From positions 8,503,318 to 8,567,317 of the forward strand of contig NW_024725489.1 in NCBI RefSeq assembly GCF_018991925.1: 64,000 nucleotides of DNA, given 5' to 3'. The DNA comes from Homarus americanus. Taxonomy: Eukaryota; Arthropoda; Malacostraca; Decapoda; Nephropidae. The notes below the pieces were generated by a model. The model saw nothing but the letters and a program-made list of their open reading frames with translations. It was not told the DNA's origin and did no database searches. This document shows, in pieces, positions 1-12,740 of the stretch (position 1 is its first letter; the number at the start of each line of letters is the position of its first letter). Position numbers and translations under genes: made by a program.

Positions 1-3000
1 GTGGGATGGAAGGTGAGTAACAATAGTATTTTGTGGCATGGAAGGTGGAGTAATAATAGTATTGTTGTAGGATGGAAGGTGAGTAACAATAGTATTGTTG
101 TGGGATGAAGGTGGGGCAACAATAGTATTATAGTGATGAAGGTAGGAGTAACAATAGTATTATTCTGGGATGGAAGGTGGGAGTACAATAGTATTGTTGT
201 GGGGTGTAAGGGGAGTAACGATAGTGTTGTATGGGATGGAAGGTAGGAGAACAATAGTATTGTTGTGGGATGGAAGGGAGTAACAATAGTATTATTGTGG
301 ATGTAAGGTGTAAGAAACAGTATTGTTGTGGATGGAAGGTGGAGAAACAATGGTATTGTTGTGGGATGGAAGGTGCGTGTAACAATAGTATCCTTGTGGG
401 ATGGAAGGGAGTAATAATAGTATTGTTGTGGGGTGTATGTGGAGTAACAATAGTATTGTTGTGGGATGGAAGGTAGGAGTAACAATAGTATTGTTGTGGG
501 ATGGAAGGTGGGAGTAACTATGGTATTGATGTGGATGGAAGGTATGAGTAACAATAGTATTGTTGTGGGATGGAAGGTGGGAGTAACAAAGTATTGTTGT
601 GGGATGGAAGGTGGGAGTAACAATAGTATTGTTGTGGGATGGAAGGTGGAAATAACAATAGTATTGTTGTGGATGGAAGGTAGGATTAACAATAGTATTG
701 TTGGGGATGGAAGGTGGAGTAACTATAGTATTGATGTGGATGGAAGGTATGAGTAACAATAGTATTGTTGTGGGATGGAAGGTGGGAGTAACGATAGTAT
801 TGTTGTGGGATGGAAGGTGGGAGTAACAATAGTATTGTTGTGGGATGGAAGGTGGGAGTAACAATAGTATTATTGTGAGATGGAAGGTGGGGGTAACAAT
901 AGTATTATTGTGATATGGAAGGTGGGAGTAATAATACTATTGTTGTGGGAAGGAAGGTATGACTAACAGTAATATTGTTGTGGGATGGAAGGTGGGAGTA
1001 ACAATAGTATTATTGTGAGATGGATGGTGGGAGTAATAATACTATTGTTGTGGGAAGGAAGGTGGGAGTAACAATAGTATTTTTGTGAGATGGAAGGTGG
1101 GAGTAATAATACTATTGTTGTGGGTAGGAAGGTATGACTGACACTAATATTGTTGTGGGATGGAAGGTGGGAGTAACAATAGTATTGTTGTGAGATGGAA
1201 GGTGGGAGTAACAATAGTATTATTGTGAGATGGAAGGTGGGAGTAATAATACTATTGTTGTGGGAAGGAAGGTATGACTGACACTAATATTGTTGTGGGA
1301 TGGAAGGTGGGAGTAACAATAGTATTGTGTGTTATGGAAGAGTGGGAAGTAACAATGGTATTGTTGTGGGATGGAAGAGTGGGAAGTAACAATAGTATTG
1401 TTGTAGGATGGAAGGTAGGAGCATCAATAGTATTGTTGTAGGGATGGAAGGTGGGAGTAACAATAGTATTGATTGTAGTGGGATGGAAGGTGGGCGAAAC
1501 AATAGTATTGTTGTGGGATGGAAGGTCTGAGTAACAATAGTATTATTGAGGGATGGAAGGTTGAAGTAACAATAGTATTGTTGTGGGAGAGAAGGTGGGA
1601 GTAACAGCAGTATAGTTTTGCAATAGAAGGTGGGAGTAACAATAGTATTGTTGTGGGATGGAAGGTGGGAGTAACAATAGTATTATTCTGGGATGGAAGG
1701 TGGGAGTAACAATAGTATTGTTGTGGGGTGTAAGGTTGGAGTAACGATAGTGTTCTTATGGGATGGAAGGTAGGAGTAACAATAGTATTGTTGTGGGATG
1801 GAAGGTGGGAGTAACAATAGTATTATTGTCGGATGTAAGGTGTAAGAAACAAAAGTATTGTTGTGGGATGGAAGGTGGGAGTAACAAGAGTATTATTGTG
1901 GGATGGAAGGTGTGAGCAACAATGGTATTGTTGTGGGATGGAAGGTGCGTGTAACAATAGTATCCTTGTGGGATGGAAGGTGGGAGTAATAATAGTATTG
2001 CTGTGGGGTGTAAGGTGGGAGTAACGATAGTATTGTTGTGGGATGGATGTTAGGAGTAACAATAGTATTGTTGTGGGATGGAAGGTGGGAGTAACTATAG
2101 TATTGATGAGGGATGGAAGGTATGAGTAACAATAGTATTGTTGTGGGATGGAAGGTGGGAGTAACAAAAGTATTGTTGTGGGATGGAAGGTGGGAGTAAC
2201 AATAGTATTGTTGTGGGATGGAAGGTGGGAATAACAATAGTATTGTTGTGGGATGGAAGGTTGGAGTAACAATAGCGTTGTAGTGGGTGGAAGGTGGGAG
2301 TAACAATATTATTGCTGTGGGATGGAAGGTGGGAGCAACAATAGTATTTTTTGTGGGATGGAAGGAGGAAGTAACAATAGTGTTTGTAGTGGGTGAAGGT
2401 GAGTAACAATAGTATTGCTGTGGGATGGAAGGTGGGGGCAAAATAATATTGTTGTGGGATGGAAGGAGGAAGTAACAATAGTATTATTGAGGGATGGAAG
2501 GTGGAGTAATAATAGTATAGATGGGATGGAAGGTATGAGTAACAATAGTATTGTTGTGGGCGGAAGGTGGGAGTAGCAATAGTATTGTGGAAGAGGATGT
2601 AGTAACAATAGCATTGTTATGGGATGGAAGGTGGGAGTAACAATAGTATTATTGTGGGATTGAAGGTTGGCAAACAATAGTATTATTGAGGGATAGAAGG
2701 TGGGAGTAACAATATATTGATGTGGGATGGAAGGTATGAGTAAGAATAGTATTGTTGTGGGATGGAAGGTGGGAGTAACAATAGCGTGTAGTGGGTGGAA
2801 GGTGGGAGCAACAATAGTATTGTTGGGATGAGATGGAAGCAACAATAGTATTGTTGTGGGATGGAAGGAGGAAGTAACAATAGTATTATTGAGGGATGAA
2901 GGTGGGAGAAATAATAGTATTGATGTGGGATGGAAGGTATGAGTAACAATAGTATTGTTGTGCGGAAGGTGGGAGTAGCAATAGTATTATTGGGAAGGAA

Positions 3001-6000
3001 GGTGTAGTAACAATAGCATTGTTATGGGATGGAATGTGGAGTAACAATAGTATTGTTGTGGGATGGAAGGTGGGAGTAACAATAGTATTGTTGTGGATGG
3101 AAGCAGGAAGTATCAATAGTATTATTGAGGATGGAATATGGGTGTAGCAATAGTATTGATGTGTGATGGAAGGTGGGAGTAAGAATTGTATAGTGGGATG
3201 GAAGTTGGAGTAACAACAGTATTATTGGGGGGTGGAAGGTGGGAGGACAATAGTATTGTTGTGGGATGAAGGTGGGAGTAACAATAGTATTGTTGTGGGA
3301 TGGAAGGTGGGAGTAACAATAGTATTGTAGTGGGATGGAAGGGGGAGTAACAATAGTATTGTAGTGGATGGAAGTGGAGTAACAATAGTATTGTAGTTGA
3401 TGGAAGGTGGGAGTAACAATAGTATTGTAGTGGGATGAAAGGTACAATAGTATTGTTGTGGGATGTAAGGTGGGAGTAATAGTATTGTTGTGGGATGGAA
3501 GGTGGGGGTAACAATAGTAATGTTGTGGGATGGAATGTGGGAGTAACAAAAGTGTTTTCGTGGGATGGAAGGTGGGAGTAACAATAGTATTGTTGTGGGA
3601 TGGAAAGTGGGTGCATCAATAGTATTGTTGTGGGATGGAAGGTGGGAATAATATTAGTATTGTAGTTGGATGGAAGGTGGCAATAACAACAGTATTATTG
3701 TGGGATGGAAGGTGGGAGTAACAATAGTATTGTAGTGGGAGGGAAGGTGGGAGTAACAATAGTATTGTAGTGGGATGGAAGGTGGGAGTGACCATAGTAT
3801 TGTGGTGGGATTGAAGGTGGGAGTAACAATAGTATTGTTGTGGGATGGAAGGTGGGAGTAACAATAGTATTGCTGTGGGATGGAAGGTGGGAGTAACAAT
3901 AGAATTATTGTGGAATGGAAGGTGGTAGTAACAATAGTATTGTTGTGGGATGGAAGGTGGGAGTAACAATATTATTGTAGTGGGAGGGAAGGTGGGAGTA
4001 ACAATAGTATTGTAGTGGGATGGAAGGTGGGAGTGACCATAGTATTGTGGTGAGATTGAAGGTGGGAGTAACAATAGTATTGTTGTGGAATGGAAGGTGG
4101 GAGTAACAATAGTATTGCTGTCGGATGGAAGGTGGGAGTAACAATAGTATTATTGTGGAATGGAAGGTGGGAGAAACAATAGTATTGTTGTGGGATGGAA
4201 GGTGGGAGTAACAATAGTATTTTTGTGGGATGGAAGGTGGGAGTATCAATAGTATTGTTGTGGAATTGAAGACGGGAGTAACAATAGTATTGCTGTTGGA
4301 TGGAGGTTGGGTGCATCAATAGTATTGTTATGGGATGGGAGGTAGGAGTAACAATAGTATTGTAGTGGGATGGAAGGTGGAAGAAACAATAGTATTATTG
4401 AGGGATGGAAGGTGGGAGTAACAATAGTATTGCTGTGGGATGGAAGGTGGGAGTAACAATAGTATTGCTTTGGTGTGGACCGTGTGAATAACAATAGTAT
4501 TGTTGTGGGATCGAAGGTGGGAGTAACAATAGTATTATTGTGGGATGGAAGGTGTAAGTAACAATAGTATTATTATGTGATGCAAGGTGGGAGTAACAAT
4601 AGTATTGTTGTGGGATGGAAGGTGGGAGTAACAATAGTATTGTTGTGGGATGGAAGGTGTAAATGACAATAGTATTGTTGTGGGATCGAAGGTGGGAGTA
4701 ACAATAGTATTTTTGTGGGATGGAAGGTGTGAGTAACAATAGTATTGTTGTGGGGTGGAAGGTGGGAGTAACAAGAGTGTTGTTGTGGGATGGAATGCGG
4801 GAGCATCAATAGTATTGTTGTGGGATGGAGGGTGGGAGTAACAATGCTATTGTTGTGGGATGGAGGGTGGGAGTAAATAATGCTATTGTTGTGGGATGAA
4901 GGGTGGAGTAAATAATAGTATTGTTGTAAAATTGAAGGTGGGAGTAACAATAGTATTGTTGTGGGATGGAAGGTGGGAGTAACAATAGTATTGTTGTGGG
5001 ATGGAAGGTGGGGAGTACTAATAGCATTAAGGGATGGAAGGTGGGAGTAACAGTAGTATTGTTGTGGATGGAAGATTTTATATCAATAGTATTGTTGTTG
5101 GGATGGAGGTGGGGTAAAATAATAGTATTGTTGTGGGATGGAAGGTGGGGAGTGTAACAATAGTATTGTTGGTGGGATGGAAGACGGGAGCATCAATAGT
5201 ATTGTTATGGGATGGAAGACGGGAGCATCAATAGTATTGTTGTTGGGATGGGAGGGTGTAAATAATAGTATTGTTGTGGGATGGAAGGTGGAGTAACAAT
5301 AGTATTGTTGTGGGATGGAAGGTGGGGATAATATGATGGAAGACGGGAGCATCAATAGTATTGTTATGGGGGTGGAAGGTGGGAGTAACAACAGTACGTT
5401 GTGGGATGAAGGGAGTAACAGTAGTATTGTTGTGGGATGGAAGGTGGAGTAAATACAGTATTGTTGTAGGGGATGGAAGACGGGAGCATCAATAGTATTG
5501 TTAAGGGGTGGAAGGTGGGGAGTAACAATAGTATTGTTGTGGGATGGATGCAGGAGTAACAATAGTATTACAGGGGATGGAAGGTGAGTAACAATAGTAT
5601 TGTTGTGGGATGGAAGGTGGGAGTAACAATAGTATTGTTGTGGGATGGAAGGTGGGAGTAACAATAGTATTGTTATGGGGTGGAAGACGGGAGCATCAAT
5701 AGTATTGTTGTGGGATGGGAGGTGGGAGTAACAATAGTATTGTTGTGGGATGGAAGGTGGGAGTAACAATAGTATTGTTGTGGGATGGATGGTGGGAGTA
5801 ACAATAGTATTGTTATGGGATTGAAGACGGGAGTATCAATAGTATTGTTGTGGGATAGGAGGTGGGAGTAACAATAGTATTATTGTGGGATGGAAGGTGG
5901 GAGTAACAATAGTATTGTTGTGGGATGGAAGGTGGGAGTAACAATAATATTGTAGTGGGTGAATGGAAGGTGGGAGCATCAATAGTATTGTTGTGGGATG

Positions 6001-6005
6001 GAAGG
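1..6005. repeat. Minisatellite A, 35-bp unit, about 170 copies
   Basis: The whole segment is a head-to-tail array of a 35-bp unit with core GGATGGAAGGTGGGAGTAAC followed by an AATAGTATTGTTGT-like part. The left window edge cuts into it. Copies vary by substitutions and 1-3 base indels. The 5083-5800 part is enriched in a variant reading GAAGACGGGAGCATCAATAG. Because 35 is not a multiple of 3, a minus-strand frame cycles through all phases and repeats every 35 residues, giving several overlapping spurious reading frames rich in Pro, Ser, His and Tyr. I see no gene here. Confidence 0.97.
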
Positions 6006-6714
6006 CGCAAACAATTTTAATAAAAACTAATAATTTAGGACCTTTGTGCACCCAGATGACACAATATTACTGTAAATTAGTATTCTTTTTAAAATCTACA
6101 TTGAAAAAAAAAACACAGGAGAACAATAGTCAGAGTTCACCGATAACGAATTGATAATATATGGAGACAACGTACTGAAACAGGCTTTCCTATCCCTCTA
6201 AACCTGATTAGCACTCAGCTTATTTTCAGATGTGTTGTCTAATGGTAGACTCTGCTGCCATTGGCAACACGAAAATAAAACCAAGTCCCAGGTTGCTGAT
6301 TTCTCTTTCTGCCTCATTTACACACAATTGCAGGGTCTCAATTTTCTCTCTTCCTATTGATAACACAACAAATATAACCGTACTCTCTCTTGATATGTTT
6401 TATTCATTCTATTTTATTCTCCTCTGTCAGTTGATATTAATATTGAAGCGGGGCCTTCTCGTATGGATCACACTGGTCGGGAAGGTTGTGGACCCCATCA
6501 ATTGACGCCACCACGGTTGCTGGAGGAACGGCTTTTCAAACTTCAGTCTCACACATATTTATAGATAAAGGCTTTATATCTAGGACGGAATTATGTAAAG
6601 TATTTTAGAATCGTAGTAAATACCCAAAAAGGTCACTTGAGTTCAGTACTCAAGTAAATTTATTTAGTAACTTTACAACTCTGGTTACTCTGCAGGCGCC
6701 AGTAACGGTGTTGG
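6006..6714. other. Unique AT-rich spacer
   Basis: Non-repetitive DNA between two minisatellites. A 91-codon open frame at 6230-6505 on the plus strand has no recognisable motif and no repeats of itself nearby. I see nothing else supportable. Confidence 0.6.
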
Positions 6715-7940
6715 CGATGAAGTGGTTATGAGGGATGAGTGAAGTGTTCAGGTGAAGTGGTTATCAGGGATGAGTGAAGTGTTCAGGTGAAGTGGTTATC
6801 AGGGATGAGTGAAGTGTTCAGGTGAAGTGGTTATGAGGGATGAGTGAAGTGTTCAGGTGAAGTGGTTATGAGGGATGAGTGAAGTGTTCAGGTGAAGTGG
6901 TTATGAAGGATGAGTGAAGTGTTCAGGTGAAGTGGTTTAGAAGGATGAGTGAAGTGTTCAGGTGTAGTGGTTATGAGGCGTGAGTGAAGTGTTCACGTGT
7001 AGTGGCTATGAGGCGTGTGTGAAGTGTTCAGGTGTAGTAGCTATGAGGCGTGTGTGAAGTGTTCAGGTGTAGTAGCTATGAGGCGTGAGTGAAGTGTTCA
7101 TATGTAGTGGTTGTGAGAGATGAGTGAAGTGTTCAGGTGTAGTGGTTATGAGGGATGGGTGAAGTGTTCAGGTGTAGTGGCTATAAGGCGTGTGTGAAGT
7201 GTTCAGGTGTAGTGGCTATAAGGCGTGTGTGAAGTGTTCAGGTGTCGTGGTTGTGAGGGATGAGTGAAGTGTTCAGGTGAAGTGGTTGTGAGAGATGAGT
7301 GAAGTGTTCAGGTGAAGTGGTTTTGAGGGATGAGTGAAGTGTTCAGGTGTAGTGGTTGTGAGAGATGTGTGAAGTGTTCAGGTGAAGTGGTTATGCGGGA
7401 TGAGTGAAGTGTTCTGGTGAAGTGTTTATGAGGGATGAGTGAAGTGTTCAGGTGTAGTGGTTATGAGGGATTAATGAAGTGTTCAGGTGTAGTGGTTATG
7501 AGGGATTAATGAAGTGTTCAGGTGTAGTGGTTATGAGGGATTAATGAAGTGTTCTGGTGTAGTGGCTATGAGGCGTGTGTGAAGTGTTCAGGTGTAGTGG
7601 TTATAAGGGATGAGTGAAGTGTTCAGGTGTAGTAGTTGTGAGAGATGAGTGAAGTGTTCAGGCGTAGTGGTTATGAGGGATTAATGAAGTGTTCAGGTGT
7701 AGTGGTTAAGAGGGATTAATGAAGTGTTCAGGTGTAGTGGTTATGAGGGATTAATGAAGTGTTCAGGTGTACTGGTTATGAGGGATGAGTGAAGTGTTCA
7801 GGTGTAGTAGTTGTGAGAGATGAGCGAAGTGTTCAGGCGTAGTGGTTATGAGGGATTAATGAAGTGTTCAGGTGAAGTGGTTATGAGGGATGAATCAAGT
7901 GTTCAGGTGAAGTGGTTTTGAGGGATGAGTGAAGTGTTCA
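6715..7940. repeat. Minisatellite B, 35-bp unit, about 35 copies
   Basis: Tandem array with core GAAGTGTTCAGGTGAAGTGG followed by TTATGAGGGATGAGT. Successive copies of AGTGGTTAT start at 6721 and 6756, so the period is 35 bp. Subtypes alternate in blocks: GAAGTGG, TAGTGGTTATGAGGGATTAAT and CTATGAGGCGTGTGT variants. That points to local amplification of short runs. The sequence is unrelated to minisatellite A although the period is identical. Confidence 0.97.
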
Positions 7941-8763
7941 TGAATTAAGGAAAAAAGACACTTACTTTAACCTTCTCATTTAAACTTCAGAAAATCGAAT
8001 TCTTAGGACATGTACAATATATTTGTGGGGTTTAATTCTTTTAATTTACATTAATCCACGCAAATATATCGTTATCAGTCAATAAAAAAGGTGTTGTATT
8101 TTTTCAGCAAAAAATTCAGAATTATATTTTGGAGTTGTTAACTGGAGAGTAATGACTGGGGCCGGCGTTGTCTTGATCCATTTCACCATAAGATATTCGT
8201 GACCGGAGAGTTTAATTATGTAGCCCAGAAGCAGCCACGACTCGGCGACAACTTTTAATTATGTGTGGCAGGGATCTCGTCTGGGCCACCAGCAAAACTT
8301 TTTTTTTACGATTTTCATTCATTTAAAATTCTTCTTATGTGATCAAACTGAGAATTATTAAGGAATCTGTGGCGTCATTTAGTTTATATTAATATCCTAA
8401 GATATTCTGTAAAAACAAACAGAAAGACAGCCTGATGTTTCGTTTTCTTTCACAAATACAGTAAGAAAAGTACATGGTTATTAGTTACTTTCTCGTATAT
8501 TGCTGACGCATACAAAGAGAAGAATTCATATAATTAGACGAGTTCAGTTACATTAACAAATGAGCTGCAATAAAAAAAAATGCTTGAGGTGGATTTCCTC
8601 GAATGATCTGCTGTCAATATTCAAGTTATTCCGCTGCCGTGATTTACCAGTTAATAACACAATTTATAAGTTGAAAAAAAAAATAAAAATGTGAGAAGGT
8701 TATGTATGTACAGTACGATGACGGTGTCATGACATGGCTTCATCTACTCTTATAATCGTGTTC
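7941..8763. other. AT-rich spacer, no gene seen
   Basis: Unique sequence with many short A and T runs. No open frame or repeat structure stands out. It ends where the 3' tail of the CR1-like LINE begins. Confidence 0.5.
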
Positions 8764-8835
8764 TTTACTCATAAGAACATAAGGAGTCTGCAATAGGCCG
8801 GTTAGCCTGTGCAAAGCACCTCCTGTCGAGAGTTA

Positions 8836-10330
8836 CTACCACTCTCTATCATTCATGAATCTATCTAACCTCCTTTTAAAACTTTCCAGCTTTCCAGCTC
8901 TTACTACAAAGTTGCTTAGCTTGTTCCACTCGTCCACCACCCTATTTGTGAACCAGTTCCTTCCTATCTCCCTCCTAAACCTAAACTTATCCAACTTAAA
9001 TCCGTTGCTACGAGTCCTATCCTGCTCGGATATAATAAGAACTTTATCTATAGCCCTTTTATTAATTCCTTTTACCCGCTTAAATACTTCTATCATATCT
9101 CCCCGCACTCTTCGTCTTTCTAGGGAATGCAAGTTTAGTTTCTTTAAACCTATCCTGATATGGAAGGTTTCTAAGTCCCGGAATCATTTTCGTCATTCTT
9201 CGCTGCACCGACTCTAGTGAATTGATATCCATTCTATAATAAGGGCACCAGAACTGAATCGCATAATCGAGGTGCGGCCTGACTAGCGCAAGATATAGTT
9301 GCAATAAGACCTCTGCACTCTTATTACTTACACTTCTAGATATAAAACCCAATACTCTGTTTGCCTTATTTCGAACATTAACGCACTGTTTTCTAGGCCG
9401 TAGGTTCGGGCTTACAAGTACCCCTAGGTCTTTTTCACAAGTCGACTTCTCTAGGTTGATGTTGTTAAGGCTGTATACATTGACAGTATTTGTTCTTCCA
9501 TTATTAAGTACGCTGCACTTGCTGGTGTTGAATTTCATTTGCCATTTTTCAGACCACCCCTGCAGTTTATTTAGATCCTCCTGTAATGCATTTGCATCCT
9601 GCCCTGAATTAATCTGCCGCCCTATTTTGGTGTTATCCGCAAACTTGCTTATGTCACTGGTGATCCCAGTATCTAGATCGTTTATGTAGATTATGAACAA
9701 GAGTGGGCCTAGTACTGACCCCTGGGGAACCCCACTGGTTACACGGCCCCACTCAGATTTAACACCATCTACGCTGACCCTCTGCATTCTATCGGTGAGC
9801 CATGATTTTATCCAATTTAAAACTTTCCCCTCGATACCATGAGCCTTAATTTTTCTCAGAAGCCTCTGATGCGGTACTCTGTCAAATGCTTTGCTAAAGT
9901 CTAAGTAAATAACATCGTAATTTTCGTCGTTATCTACTACCTCGAAGACTTTCCTAAAAAACGTTAGTAGATTTGTTAGACAAGATTTTCCCTTTGTAAA
10001 CCCATGTTGAGAGTCGTAGATTAATTTGCTTTTCTCTAGATGCGATCGGATGCTATTTTGCTATAATTGATTCAAGAAATTTCCACTACTGATGTCAAAA
10101 CTGAACGTCGGTAATTTGACGCTGATGCTCTGTTTCCTTTTTAATATGGGTACTGCAATTGCCTGTTTTCACAAATCTGGCAATAACTCCCCGTGTCTAA
10201 TAATGATTTTGTAAACAAATTTACGAGGGTCCGCTGAATCTGTCTCTACACTCATTCAAGACTGAGGGAAAATTTCATCCGGCCCTGGGGAATTTTGTCT
10301 TCATTTTATTTATCCCTCTTAAGAACATCC
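8836..10330 (-). pseudogene. CR1-like ORF2, reverse transcriptase and C-terminus
   Basis: Broken frames between 10330 and 9790 show fragments of RT blocks (CLTNLLTFF-, DVIYLDFSKAFD-like). The 9080-9787 frame continues with TSGVPQGSVLGPLLFIIYIN, then the active-site block, which reads KFADNTK instead of FADDTK: one catalytic aspartate is Asn. Then come WQMKFNTSKC and a conserved RPHLDYAIQFWCPYYRMDI thumb segment. A frameshift moves the C-terminus (RFRREIGRNWFTNRVVDEWN) to the frame ending at 8836. The Asp-to-Asn change and frameshifts make it inactive. Confidence 0.88.
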
Positions 10331-10370
10331 TTTTCTGATAGTGATTTCTTTAATTTCTTCTTCTATTTCC

Positions 10371-11123
10371 CTAAATATCAGTTCCACCTCTGAATTTCCC
10401 CTCATTATACCTATTTTTGAGCTGCTCCTCCCCTCCCTTTAGTTTCTTATAAATTCCTTTCTGTATTCCTTTGTCATGTTTAAGTTTTCTGGTCATCCAC
10501 CTTGGCTCATTCTTATTTGACCTAATTTTTCTGTATGGTATATTTTGTTCTTGTGCTTTACGTAGTATACGAGTGAATATATTATAGTCATGATCAATTG
10601 TTGTGTCACATGTGACCTCACCTGTTCCTACCTGGGACTGACCTGACTGTTCCCAGGTGACGTCACCTACGTATCTTCTTAACCCCTGATAATAATCTGC
10701 CAATCGAAAGTTTGGGACTCTGACCATATTGTCAGTGATTTTCGTTTCGCAATTTAGGGTGAACCTGATATGTCTGTGATCACTGTTACCTAGATCTTCC
10801 CCTACTGTGATATCTCTGATAATATTTTCTTTATTTGTTAATACTAGGTCTAATATATTGTTACCTCTAGTAGGCTCTGTAATTAGTTGTTTCAAAAAAT
10901 TGTCCTGTACTGCGTCTAGGAAGTCTTCAGATTCACAGTCACCTACAATGTTGTCCCAGTCAATATTTCTGAAGTTGAAATCCCCCATAATGCACAGGCT
11001 GTTATATTTTGCTGCCCTACTCATTTCCTGCCATATGGACTGAGCTGCTTCTTTCCCAAGGCTTGGGGGCCTGTAAATCACTCCATAATTAGTTTTTCTC
11101 TTCCTTCCGTAATTTCTACCCAT
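10371..11123 (-). pseudogene. CR1-like ORF2, AP-endonuclease (EEP) C-terminal part
   Basis: A 250-codon frame covers the second half of an endonuclease/exonuclease/phosphatase domain. It holds GVIYRPPS, the metal-site block GDFNFRNIDW, LVLTNKENII and the terminal SDHRHIRFTL motif with catalytic Asp-His. This nuclease nicks target DNA for target-primed reverse transcription. The N-terminal part upstream of 11123 is disrupted. It is close in sequence to the fragment at 61860-62288 on the other strand, so the family is multicopy. No intact link to the downstream reverse transcriptase remains. Confidence 0.85.
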
Positions 11124-11498
11124 ACAGACTCGGTTCCTATTTCACCCTTTATTGAATTTTAATACAACATTTTAATGTGTCCCTGACGATGAGTGCGACC
11201 CCTCCCCCCTTCCTATCTTCCCTGTCCTTGTGAAAAAGGTTGTACCCTTCTATGTGGTACTCTGATAAAAAATTTTTGCTCGCCAGAATCAAGTTTCAGT
11301 GATTGCTATGACGTCTACATTCTGGGTACATACAACCGCTCTCAGCAAGTCTAATTTATTTCTAACGCTCCTACTGTTTGTATAGTATACATTTAAACCT
11401 ACCCTTCCCTGGTCCTGTTTTGCGCCCTTGTCCTGAGTAACCAATTTTACTTCCCAGGGCCTGCTTGTTTTTTGACTCCCACTTACCCCGACCTCTCT

Positions 11499-12343
11499 CT
11501 ACTGGCGAAACCCCTTTGGAGTAACAATTTCATTCTCCAGGGATGCAGACCTTACCCCCGCACGAGACAAGTGTACTCCGTCACGACTGTACAGGTAGTC
11601 GTTGCCATAGAATGGTTGCCAGTTATCAATGAATGCCCACCCATTGTTTGCACAATGTTTTTCCAGTCGGCAATTTATAGCAATTGCCCTGGACGGCCAT
11701 TCACGACCAACCCCTCTCCTAGGCAAGACACCACATACTATCGGGATCCCTCCCCCTATCTCTTACCTTCCCCAGCTCCTCCCTATACCTCTTACAAAGT
11801 TCCTCACTCCTAACCTTCCCTATGTCATTACCTCCCACACGAAGACACACTACTGAATTGGTACCCTCCCCTGACAAAACCCTATCTATCTTCTCAGCTA
11901 CATGCCCTATCCCAGCCCCAGAAAAACACACCCTAGTCCTACGTTTCCTATCTCTTGCACAAAAAGTCCTATCTAAAAACTACACCTGGCTGTCCCCAAT
12001 TACCACGACCTTACCACTGGGCAGGCTTTGAAGAACTGCCCTTTTCTCTCCTGGCACCACACCGTCCTGCCTCTTCTATTCCTCGTCCTGCCTCTTCTCT
12101 TCCCTGCCAGCCTCCTCCAACTCCTGGTAGAGGTTACTGCACTCCACACCCTGGTCAGCTTTCCTGATTCTGACCCTAGTCCCCTTGGAAACAACCACTC
12201 TCCACGCCTGCTTCGTTCTCCCTCTTTAGAGCATCCATCTCACTCCTCAACTGCTCCAGCTGACTTAACAGAGTGGCCAAGAGGTCGTCTTTCTTCACAC
12301 TCCGCTCCTCTTCCCCCACAACACAACGATCCAAGGCGACCAT
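11499..12343 (-). pseudogene. CR1-like ORF1: coiled coil plus SGNH/GDSL esterase-like domain
   Basis: From an ATG at 12343 the first ~50 codons form a Leu/Glu/Lys-rich coiled coil (LLATLLSQLEQLRSEMDALK). Around 12000 there is a GDSQ block I motif preceded by a hydrophobic strand (VVVIGDSQ). An in-frame TAG follows two codons later. The frame then reopens with LRVGGNDIGK (block III, Gly-Asn-Asp) at about 11850 and, after a frameshift, DGVHLSRAGV (block V, Asp-x-x-His) at about 11560. These three blocks are the hallmarks of SGNH hydrolases. In CR1-like LINEs such a domain is known in ORF1; its exact job in retrotransposition is not settled. The copy is broken by at least one stop and one or two frameshifts. 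Confidence 0.8.
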
Positions 12344-12400
12344 TTGCTCTGGTCACTAACTCGAGCACTTAGGGGCACGTCCTTCTCCAAGCTAGGTCAG

Positions 12401-12740
12401 GTAGCGCTCATAGCTATCTAATGGACTCCATCATGGACTTCGTAATCATACTGTTTATTTAACATAACGTCGATGGTGAAGCAGACACTAAAACTGGACA
12501 CAGGACAGTGAGATGGTACACAGTTCTTAGATTAGAGTTCAAACAAGTCACTTGTATGAGGAGTCAATCATTCAGTAACCTATAACGAGGAAAAAAGTTC
12601 CAGTACAACCAAGGGAGATTTAGGACGAGTTTTTACTCGCGTGTAATTATTTGTGGCTTCTATCATTCAAAGTTGTATTTCATTCAATACAATGACTTAC
12701 AATCAATGCTATTCCTCCTTAATTTTCGAAATAATATTTT
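12401..12740. other. Spacer without visible gene
   Basis: About 340 bases between the LINE ORF1 leader and the Tc1 fragment. It probably includes the LINE 5' end. No motif can be assigned. Confidence 0.4.

Larger units (their letters stand above)
8764..12400 (-). mobile_element. CR1-like non-LTR retrotransposon, nearly full length, decayed
   Basis: Reading on the minus strand the order is ORF1 (coiled coil plus SGNH/GDSL-type esterase), endonuclease, reverse transcriptase and a C-terminal extension ending near 8836. A short 3' end carries the ATAAGAACATAAGG motif seen again, repeated, at the 3' end of the 27283-28310 copy. CR1-type elements characteristically end in 8-bp direct repeats and often encode an esterase in ORF1, which fits. 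All parts carry stops or frameshifts, so the copy is dead. The 5' limit near 12400 is approximate because the upstream leader has no recognisable boundary. Confidence 0.85.

Noticed and set aside
128..5769. Many minus-strand frames rich in PSIPQQYYCYSHLPSHNNT
   Set aside because: The 35-bp repeat read in three rotating frames; all phases are equally open and indels swap frames freely.
1..6005. Possible CRISPR array or satellite centromere unit
   Set aside because: Units abut without unique spacers, so it is not CRISPR; a 35-bp period with high variation is a minisatellite, and a centromere role has no support.
6230..6505. 91-codon plus-strand frame between two minisatellites
   Set aside because: No homology cue, AT-rich, no splice or promoter context; a frame of this length is expected by chance.
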